Source: Meandrina meandrites
Taxonomy: Eukaryota; Cnidaria; Anthozoa; Scleractinia; Meandrinidae
Direction: 5' to 3'
Length of the DNA: 64,000 nt
Assembly: GCA_963693305.1 (NCBI GenBank)
Contig: OY855910.1
Location: 25,727,859 to 25,791,858, forward strand
Part shown: one piece after another, positions 55,855-64,000 of the stretch
Layout of the letters: each line of letters starts with the position of its first letter
Position numbering within the stretch: position 1 is the stretch's first letter
Translations under genes and position numbers: made by a program
The notes under the pieces: generated by a model
Database searches by the model: none
Told to the model about the DNA's origin: nothing
Seen by the model: only the letters and a program-made list of their open reading frames with translations

Positions 55855-56500
55855 ATCTGTTTCAGCCCCAAAGTGCCGATTCAGCTCTATGGCCCCTGGA
55901 GCTGATTTGACCCTTCGTGGGGCCATTTTGTTAAATTGGTCTAAATCGACCCCAGTAAAAACCATTTTAGCCCCACTAAAAACCAATTTAGCCCATATTG
56001 GACAATAATTCAGCTCCTTGGTGCAGATCGGCCCCTATCACTAGAGTCATTTTGACTCCATTTGATAGAGCCAATTTCGTTCAAGTCTTTTTGGGCCCAT
56101 TTTAGGGCCGTATCAGCTCCTATTGGAGGAGCTATTTGACCTCGAAAAGGTGGCCTATTTTGTTTCAAAACAAAATGGCCCCACAGATCCCACAGGGGCG
56201 TTTCCAGGATTTTTCTTAGGAGGGGGTGCAGATCTCGGATCCGATTTTTCGTAGGACGGGGTGCCATAGTTTTTTTTCTTTTCTATGCAGAATACCAGTT
56301 GTATTAGAAAGGCGCTTGGTCATCTCAGGGTTGGGGAGGGGGTGGAGTGCACCACCTGCATCTTCCCCACTAGATCCGCCCCTGTCCCATTTATTAGAGT
56401 TATCTTGACTCCTATTTCTAGAGTTATTTACATTAAGCTAAGATGGCTCTGATTTAGGGTAGATTCGGCTCTTATTAATAGAGCCGGTAATTGGTCATAG
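55855..56500. repeat. GGCCC/AATTT phrase repeat, left block
   Basis: 55855-56155 and 56390-56500 consist of recurring phrases such as AGCCCC, ATTTTGACYCC, GGGCCATTTT and TAGAGYY, spaced about 20-25 bases with no exact unit. Between them, 56190-56390 is a separate GC-richer insert. A similar block, enriched in the opposite orientation, is at 63605-64000. Confidence 0.65.
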
Positions 56501-56859
56501 GCCTAGACGAGCTGCCACTAACAAGAGAGGTTTACATATACCTCGGCTGGTTCGACAGCGTTGATTGTATCGTTTTTGAAGATATCCACCGTAAAAATGA
56601 GAACATCAACGCCGTCAAACGTTGATATTGCTGCGTACTGAAGTTTCTCTCGACTTGTAATTTCTATGGATATCAAGGATGGGCTTAGTTTTTAATCTAC
56701 CCCCATCTATTAAAAGATAATTTTACAAAGAAATGTTTCCCTTAGCATGAATTTTCTGTTTTCCAATGGATGTGATTATTTTACGTTTGTGCGCGTTGCG
56801 TGCCTGTTTGCTCTGACCGAGTTACTCTGGGAACAAATGGAACATGCGCAGTGTAAGTT

Positions 56860-57047
56860 ATTCCCGGCGTCCCCTTCGGTACTTTTGGCGCTCGATTCGT
56901 AAAACGGTATGCAACGGTTTCGAAGATCGCCCTTCATCATTGGAGTGATTTTTACTCGATGTTTTTCATCTCACAAGGCGCATTTGACAGTTGAAACAGC
57001 TACATGAAACCTTTATACATCGGATGCTTCAAGCATTGTTGAAAAAG
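56860..57047 (+). other. Possible 5' exon with strong splice donor
   Basis: A locally GC-richer stretch ends in AAAAAG/GTAAGC at 57047/57048, a near-consensus donor. No long open frame reaches the donor, so if real this is a 5' untranslated exon. Confidence 0.25.
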
Positions 57048-57541
57048 GTAAGCTCATGTTCATTTGCATCTTGATTCCTGGATTGTATTTCAAGGTAGGC
57101 AGCAGCTGCCAAAGGAAGATTTTGCAACATGCTAGTTTTGAAAAACGTTTTTCAATGCTTGGCTTAAATGAAATCCTTAATTTAGCTTTATAAGTTTAGA
57201 CATGTATTTCGTTTCACTGTAGCAATATTTTCTGCTCGTAACTACGTGCCTTTCGTACTGGCAAGGAACTGTATGTACATGTATAAATTTGTACCAGGCA
57301 GTACCAGGATACTTCCAATGAAAACAGTTTTACTGATCATGTGCCCTGTGTAAATAATATATTCTCAGGGCTAGCTTATTGTACAGTAGTATTATCATTA
57401 GGCAAATGCACATCTTATATATGATCCACATGTTTATGTCTGGTTTATCTGCTATGACATTGCAATTATATACATGTATACAGCTAATCGTTAATAATAT
57501 TTAGCATAAATTTATATATTTCGGCTGGTGCATTGCTGCTT

Positions 57542-58135
57542 TATGGTGTGATGAAGGTATACGGTATGCCAGGTTGCCATGCTTGGTTTATGCGAGGAAA
57601 GTTATACTGTTCACTGCAATAATATATTCTGAGCCCTTTCTCTTTTGCGCAGTACTGCTTAAAATGTATGGTGTGATTTAGGTATATGCCAGGTTGGAGT
57701 GAGGCTTTCAAGCTGAGGTATCCTGTCCTGTTAGGCATTGATAAATCTCACTGAACTGCACCACACTGCACAGTAGCTATGAGGTGCCCTTAATACATGT
57801 ACATAAAAATATATTCTTAGCTTTTTATCTTTGGTGCAGTACTGCTTTAAATGTATGGTGTGATTTAGGTATATGGCAGGTTGGAGTGAGGCTTTAAAGC
57901 TGAGGTATCCTGTCCTGTTAGGCATTGATAAATCTCACTGAACTGCATCGCACTGCACAGTAGCTATGAGGTGCCCTTAATACATGTACATAAAAATATA
58001 TTCTTAGCTTTTTACCTTTGGTGCAGTACTGCTTTAAATGTATGGTGTGATTTAGGTATATGCCAGGTTGGAGTGAGGCTTTAAGCTGAGGTATCCTGTT
58101 CTTTTAGGCATTGATAAATCTCACTAAACAGCACT
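57542..58135. repeat. 187-bp tandem repeat, about 3 copies
   Basis: Units begin TATGGTGTGATTTAGGTATA at 57667, 57854 and 58041 (period 187), with a diverged partial unit at 57542. Contains GGTGCAGTACTGCTTTAAAT and ATACATGTACATAAAAATAT. Confidence 0.92.
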
Positions 58136-58372
58136 AACACTGCACAGTAGCTTTGTGTAACAGCCACATATACAACTGTACATGTATTTTGCAAATGACT
58201 GTTACAGCGTCAATTGATCAATATGCAGTGCAGCTTAATTTACAGAGCAAAGTGTTTGATAAAAAAAAAACATCTTTGCACATGTGTGTAAATATTAAAA
58301 AAATACATTCAACATGGCATCTAATGGACATAGTCAAATAGCCTTAGGCAAAAACCTGTTTTTGGGATAATT

Positions 58373-59002
58373 AGATTTCAGATTTTTATTATTTCACACT
58401 ATTTACAGACATATTTTACTATCACACACTATTTACAGAAAATTCATTAATTAAAATAAGGAAAATATAATAATAGTAAAGCCAAAACAAAATGTGCTCA
58501 GTGACCAAAGAAGCATATGCTATCGTGTTGGTCACTGACACGTTAAAAAAGAAAAAAGAGACAAGACACATTAATTAATGAAAACAATAGAATAAAGGAA
58601 GTAAAATGTGATTAACAAAAGTATGCAAATTAAACAAGTTAAGTGAATAAATCACAATTAAGTTATATACAGAATTCAGAGAAATTATGCTGAAGAGTAA
58701 TATTGGGTATTTAAAAGGTATAATTTATATTGCTTATAAAAGGAAGTGTAAGGCAGTTTTTTTAAATCTGTTGGAATAATTTCCCAAAATTTTGATGCAA
58801 CAAAAGAAAAAGTAGAGGACCCATAGTTATTATTTACTTTTGGCCTGTGAAAATTCAAATTCGCAGCAAATCGTGTATTGTAGGTATGGACTTCAGATGC
58901 CTGAGTAAGGGTTCTATGAAATACTGTTGGAATGTTTGTTGAATCATTTAAAATTTTGTGAGTAAATAGAGCCACTTTAAATTTGTACATATTTTCAAAT
59001 TA
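58373..59002 (-). mobile_element. 3' fragment of an L2/CR1-like LINE, copy 2
   Basis: Minus-strand copy of the sequence at 6807-8272 without the TTAA element. Same 3' end and the same 5' limit to within a few bases. Confidence 0.8.
58685..58990 (-). pseudogene. LINE reverse transcriptase C-terminal tail, copy 2
   Basis: 101 codons almost identical to 7660-7950, with five extra N-terminal codons (MYKFK) that in copy 1 lie on the other side of the TTAA insertion. One substitution is visible (FSFVASKF for FSFAASKF). No catalytic domain. Confidence 0.8.
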
Positions 59003-59135
59003 CTGTATTCAATTTACTTCAAATTACTGTACTCTCTCTGTCTAACTTTACATGTATTTTTTCATTAATTAATTTTGTACATTGAAATACTTGGTAATGG
59101 AATGCAAAATGTAATTGCTTGTATGTTACTTTCAG

Positions 59136-59165
59136 ATGAAAGAGTTGGATGGTCAAATGTACCCA
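59136..59165 (+). other. Possible 30-nt microexon
   Basis: Bounded by a TTACTTTCAG acceptor and a GTAAGTA donor, both near consensus. Its frame does not combine convincingly with the candidate terminal exon, so it is tentative. Confidence 0.25.
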
Positions 59166-59364
59166 GTAAGTAGAAACCAATATTTTGTATGAAATAGTTC
59201 AAATGTAAATTGCAGAAGTCACAGTTTCAAATCCTGTTGAAGCCCTGAATTTTTACCTGTAGGCTTTTTTTAAATTTCCAGTTTACTTCAATTGGAAAGT
59301 TTGCTGCAATAATTTCATTCTGATCCGTCCTTTTGGTGATTAATGTTGTTTTTTGTGTGATTTA

Positions 59365-59634
59365 CAGCGGATTCAGGTTGAGGCTTAACAGCCTCAGTTG
59401 TCACGTTCATTATTACGGTTGAGTTGATTGCGTTGCGAGGCAAAATGACAGATGTTGCTCTAGAGGCAGGAATGATGATGTTCTGTCAGGAAAAAGCATG
59501 TTGTAGTTTTCCCAGGCAGAACGTTGGCATTCCCGCCTAGCAACGTCTGTCATTTTGCCTCGCAACGCAATCAATTCAACCGTGACAACGAATGCGACAA
59601 CTGAGACCGTTAAACACTCAACCTGAATCCGCTG
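59365..59634. mobile_element. TA-flanked MITE
   Basis: Ends CAGCGGATTCAGGTTGAG and its complement, TA on both sides, about 115-bp imperfect arms with TTGCGTTGCGAGGCAAAATG. The TA target suggests a Tc1/mariner-type source. Confidence 0.8.
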
Positions 59635-60513
59635 TATGTAGATGTGTACATGTATGGGCTTTATTAGCTATGCTTAGGTAACCAACATTGAAAATCATGC
59701 CATGGCATCGACAGCAATATGCCTTCATGATTGCACCTCATTTTGTTTTTTGCTAGCTTGCCTTTTTCCAAAAGTTAACTGCACACCAGCAATGCCCTTA
59801 TTCCTCAACACATCACATGTAACTGCACTGTACAAATTGTTGCACTGCAGCTAGTTAACAATTATCCTGCGAAATTATGCAGAATATCGCCTGATACTTA
59901 GCCGATGAGGTTGTAGGCCGAGTTGGCTAATATCAGACAATATTCCTCAAGATTGAGCAGGATAATTTTTTATTATTCAACAAATTGTCAACAAAATGCT
60001 TTTTGCAGTGAGAAAAACTTTGGTTGTACAGCACTTTGCAAGATTTCACTCGAACATTACAACTTCACGTCAATTTAAGTGTGTCATTCAGAAATGGGTG
60101 AAACCGCTGGCATTTTCATCCCGAGGGCTCAGTTTATTCCTTTGGGTAATGTCTTCGGCGGCCACGAAAGTCATGCCGACCAGTGTTTGGTCTAATTCGT
60201 TTCATTTCACTTGCAGAAAGGTGTTATATTTTCAGGAAAAGCATTTAACCGATTTCAATGAAGAAGGACAATAGCTTAATTAAACGACCTCAAGCTGGAT
60301 AGTTGAAGACATATCCTTTTGTTTACTGTTTTGTTCGCAAGTCCGTGAACGAACTTGTGAAAGTAGGCTGAAGATTTAACATTTAACATTTCGCCTCTTA
60401 ACTTGAACGCCGATTTTAATTTTAGAAACCACAGTTTTTTGAGAGCTTCAAAACAAGATGTCAAACTAGTTCTGACGACCACTGAAAGCCGAGATTCGTT
60501 CTTTTCGACAAAA
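59635..60513. other. No gene recognised
   Basis: AT-rich. Short frames without signature. Confidence 0.4.
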
Positions 60514-60822
60514 ATGGCGGCAGATTTACGTATTGTTGACAAAGAAGGTGCGTTGCATTCTACCAAAACAATGGGTCCCAAGATGACATCTTTTTTCACT
60601 GGAATAAAGAAAGAACAGAGTAAAGGCTCGATAATAAACATATGTTGCAGCAAGTCTGTCATTTCCATGAGTAAAAGTCGGCCGTCTGCAAAACGGCCGG
60701 TAAAAAAATACACGCTCGTGAAATCCCGCCAGCTACGCAGGCTAGTCTGCAACCCGAGTAAAGATTTTGTTTCGGCGGAGCGCTACCGGTCTAAAAGCAA
60801 AACCGCAAGGTTTACAAATTAA
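60514..60822 (+). CDS. Hypothetical basic protein, 102 codons
   Basis: The ATG at 60514 has a good context (ACAAAAATGGCGG). The product is basic with MTSFFTGIKKE near residue 22, resembling a PCNA-binding (PIP) motif without its glutamine, and a C-terminal half rich in K, R and S. It stops at 60820-60822. I do not recognise a family. It could be a true small gene, a first exon, or chance. Confidence 0.3.
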   Translation: MAADLRIVDKEGALHSTKTMGPKMTSFFTGIKKEQSKGSIINICCSKSVISMSKSRPSAKRPVKKYTLVKSRQLRRLVCNPSKDFVSAERYRSKSKTARFTN

Positions 60823-61526
60823 AACCTGTTTATACCATCTTTGGAAAAGCTTGTTTTGAAGAATTAAAATCACTGTCTGACAAAAACTGCCAGGGCTTCT
60901 TTTGTAATTGTAATTAAACGCTGTGCATTTTAAGCGGTGAAATTTTTCGATTTTGAAATTCACATGTAGCAAGACTTTGGCGACACATGCGATGCATTAA
61001 AATATTTTTAGCGTTTGACGCAACGGCAGTTGAAACATTTTTTATAAGCGACAGATTTTCCAGGAGATATTGTACTATCTTTGAGCAATTTTATTACAGC
61101 CAGCTGATGTTTTGAATATTTCGATCGTCTTCACTATCGTGACAATACGGCGCTCACCGTTGTTATTTCAACCACGTCGGTCTGAGCAATGATTGGTCAG
61201 ATGTTGAAGATTGGACCAATAGTGTTGAAGCTTTCGCCGTCACGCAGGGTCACGAAAGATGAAATGCAATCCGCGCGTGTAAAAACTCAGCTGAAAGATA
61301 TATTGTGGGAGAAACTATTTGATGTCATTTCCAGCGATATCGCTGCATTTGTGAAAAGATTAGCCAATGCTTTCATTTTTTTCTCGGAAATGATGACAAC
61401 GGGATAGTTACGGTGTTTATTTTAGTTCTCGTTGCGAATGTTGCGGTCACGGCGCGGCGACGCTACTTTTATCTGAGACTCGAGCTGAGTTGCTCGCTTA
61501 TCGTTTACGGCGCGTGGCACGCAAAG
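60823..61526. other. No gene recognised
   Basis: Open frames of 60-75 codons only. Confidence 0.4.
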
Positions 61527-61530
61527 TTAA

Positions 61531-62215
61531 GGTGGCTGGTATCGGTTTCCAGCATTTTCAAGCATTTTTCAGCTCTTACACTTTTGACGGGTCTGTACTA
61601 GAAATCTTTATCAGTTGATGCTACAATAATGGTATCAAATAAATGCCCAATGATTGGTGAATATGTTCTGGTCATTTTCTTGACGTCACTGGTTACCATA
61701 GTAACAGGATAACCTGTTAAAAACACCCTTAATTTTAGCTTTAAGTGCTTATAACTCAAAAACGAGCTCGGTGACCCCCATTTTTTATTGTTGAGTTATA
61801 ATTAGCATGTAAAGATACAACTTTTTGTAAAGTTAAAAAAATTTCTACGAAGCAGTTTCAGAGCCACCTTAAATTTTTAAAAATTTAAGGTGGCTCTGAA
61901 ACTGCTTCGTAGAAATATTTTTAACTTTGCAGAAAGTTGTATCTTAACATGCTAATCAATGTTCAATAATAAAAATTGGGGGTCATCGAGCTCGTTTTTG
62001 AGTTATAAGCACTTAAAGCTAAAATTAAGGGTGTTTTTAACAGGTTATAGTGTTGCTATGGAAACCAGCGAGGTCAAGAAAGTAACCAAAACGTACTCGG
62101 CAATCATTGGGCATTTATTTGATACCATTATTGTAGCATCAACTGATAAAAATTTATTGTACTATCCAGTCAAAGTGTAAGAGCTGGAAAGTGCTGGAAA
62201 CCATTACCAGCCACC
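61531..62215. mobile_element. Composite palindrome of two TTAA elements
   Basis: About 345-bp arms meet at AAATTTTTAAAAATTT (centre about 61873), each arm bounded by TTAAGGTGGCT at its outer end and by TTAAGGTGGCTCTG at the centre. TTAA flanks the whole (61527-61530, 62216-62219). Arms are about 90% alike by eye. No coding; the frame at 61959-62180 is an artefact. Confidence 0.85.
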
Positions 62216-62219
62216 TTAA

Positions 62220-63289
62220 ATTGTTTTGCATGTTTAATGTCTTTCAAGGGTGACATTTCAGAATTTATCAAGCAGCAAATTACTCTTGCCCCATGGGTTT
62301 ATTCCACTCTCCAAAACAAAAGACAGAAGTCTCACCTACATCAAAGAGTTTGCGCTCGTCAGGCTCTTCGGAAACATGCCGCATTCTCGGCAAGCTACTT
62401 GCCGTGAATATGAAATGAGCTAGAACAATAGACTGAATATATGAATTCTTAACAACCGCAAAATTTGCGGTACACACTTAAATCGACGTGAAGTTGTCAT
62501 GAATCTTGGCAACCTACATGTACGTATATCGCAGGATATCTGTTATGTACGGATAACAATGATTTTCTGACAATATATAGGCATTGCGCGAATTTGTTGA
62601 ATAATAATGTATATTATTTCATCCATGTGCATGTATTGTTTTTTTGGGGGGGCTAAGAAATACAGTAGACAGTGCAGCTTAATTTGCAGTATAAACACAT
62701 AACATGTATTAGCGTCAAAATGCACTGTGGTGTACACATGTACACTGTAGTTGCTTGGCAAGCCTCAAAAAATAGATTTACAATGTACATGTACATGATT
62801 TTAGTAATGTTCATTCTACTCTCTACATTGTGTTGTTGAAATAAAAAGTAATTGCTTTGACAGACAAAACATGTCTAAGTTAAATACTTCAATTTTTTTT
62901 ATGTTGTGTAAACTATGAGAGCTATCGTGACAACATGCTTGAACAGTTACAAAACCTAATGACAGTAATTCAAGCATAAACTTGCGAACATGCATGTGTA
63001 CAGCTAGGCTAATATTATTGATCAGATTACTTTTTCAGTGGATAGAGTAACATCCTGTAGTAAACAAACTGTCTACGTGTAGCCACCATACGAGGCTTAG
63101 CAAACTTGTTTTGTACAGACTTTTTGTTGTTGTCCACTCAGCTGCCATCAGTAACAACTTCCCTTTTCTTTGAAGGCTTTTGTATCTGTATACTTAGCTT
63201 CCAGTGCTAGCTTCCATCCTCATGTTATTACTATTTTACTACGCACAGTGTATTAGGGTGACTCATCTTTTGCTTTTGTTTTTAAATAG
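62220..63289. other. No gene recognised
   Basis: AT-rich with several TGTACATGTACA-type words. Possible intron of the tentative plus-strand gene. Confidence 0.4.
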
Positions 63290-63520
63290 AAATTCTTCAG
63301 TTGATGATGACCTCACCATTTTTGTACAACCACAAATTGCAGCCATTGGAGAAGGTTTTTTGTTGTGCAGTATATTCCAAATCAGAGAAATGTGTGATTC
63401 ACTATACTTATAAAATTGCAATTTTTTTTAAGACATGTATGGCATACGGGGAATTTGCCAGGAAATTTGTGTTTCTGCTTTAAGCTTAATAGGAGAATAA
63501 AATATTTTTAAGTGTTCACA
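63290..63520 (+). other. Possible terminal exon with poly(A) signal
   Basis: A T-rich tract and TAG acceptor at 63289 are followed by open frames to TAA 63413 or 63483, AATAAA at 63496-63501 and a TGTGTGTCTCC GU-rich element about 25 bases on. Coding potential is weak. Confidence 0.3.
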
Positions 63521-63604
63521 AAATGTGTGTCTCCTATGTATAATATACTGTCATCACTGCCTGTTGTGGTTTTTAATTTATATGAAGGCAGTTTTGTGTA
63601 TTGA

Positions 63605-64000
63605 CTGAAATGGGGCCATTTTTATGCATGCCAATAACCATTTTAGTCCTTGTAATAGGGCTATTTTAAATACTTATGGCCCAAAACAGCCCTTACGCAG
63701 AATGTCGTTTTAGACGTGATGATGCCAATTTAGTCATTTAAAGTACTTTTGTTTTGGATATAAATTGGGCTAAATTGGCCACAAAATGGGGGCCAATTTC
63801 CTCTCTTTCCGAAAGCATGAAACGGCTCAAGAAGGGCTAATTTGGCCATGCAAACGTACCATTTCAACCCTTTAAAAAACCAAAACTACCCCCCATTTTT
63901 CCAAAACAGCCCTTCTGTGTGTTCGTTTCGACCACCTGTTACAGGGCTATTTCTACCCTGTTCATTGGGGCCAAAACGACCCCGTTCCAAAGGAGCTAAA
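63605..64000. repeat. GGCCC/AATTT phrase repeat, right block
   Basis: Recurring GGGCTAAATTGGCC, CAAAACAGCCCTT, AGGGCTATTT and GGGGCCAATTT phrases continue to the window edge. The orientation is mainly opposite to 55855-56500, so the two could be the ends of one large element. Confidence 0.6.

Noticed and set aside
61959..62180. 73-codon frame
   Set aside because: Lies in one arm of the composite palindrome; the other arm does not keep it open.

Overview
The window looks like accessory sequence from a cnidarian nuclear genome, most likely a stony coral. Introns, AT-rich spacers, TATA and poly(A) signals, hammerhead-bearing Penelope elements, a tRNA-headed SINE and a coral-style group 1 glycosyltransferase all point to an animal, and nothing looks bacterial. 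Species is inferred; no search was run. Most of the sequence is mobile DNA in nested layers. I see one convincing host exon (glycosyltransferase, minus strand, 33782-35009) and weak hints of a second host gene (57-63.5 kb).

Layout. 0-14 kb: inverted-repeat elements (1477-3773, 6036-6187, 11411-11489) and a dispersed repeat (6425-9050) interrupted by a LINE tail, itself interrupted by a TTAA-flanked foldback element. 14.3-18.9 kb: a minisatellite split by a recent but internally deleted Ty1/Copia element with exact LTRs, target duplication and primer site. 19.0-24.1 kb: a DNA transposon whose terminal inverted repeats are built of short subrepeats; it encodes an integrase fused to an OTU protease, followed in a shifted frame by an F-box-like segment. 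24.4-25.4 kb: a hAT-like element. 27-34 kb: foldback elements, Crypton-like recombinase remnants and SINEs. 35-37 kb: two convergent Penelope remnants with hammerhead ribozymes between (TA)n tracts. 37-40.7 kb: a minisatellite and a four-unit tandem array.

41.9-53.0 kb: a minus-strand Ty3/Gypsy element (LTRs, target duplication, tRNA-Leu primer site) cut by a 6.3 kb THAP-containing, probably P-like transposon that carries the same kind of subrepeat-built termini, plus two more hammerhead-like motifs. 53-64 kb: further foldback elements, a second copy of the LINE tail, a 187-bp tandem repeat, and an unusual GGCC/AATTT phrase repeat at about 55.9-56.5 and 63.6-64.0 kb.

The strongest candidate for an undescribed system is the integrase-OTU/F-box transposon at 19.0-24.1 kb. 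Next are the recently moved Copia deletion derivative and the recurring architecture of large transposons whose termini are arrays of short subrepeats. All family assignments come from reading motifs by eye.
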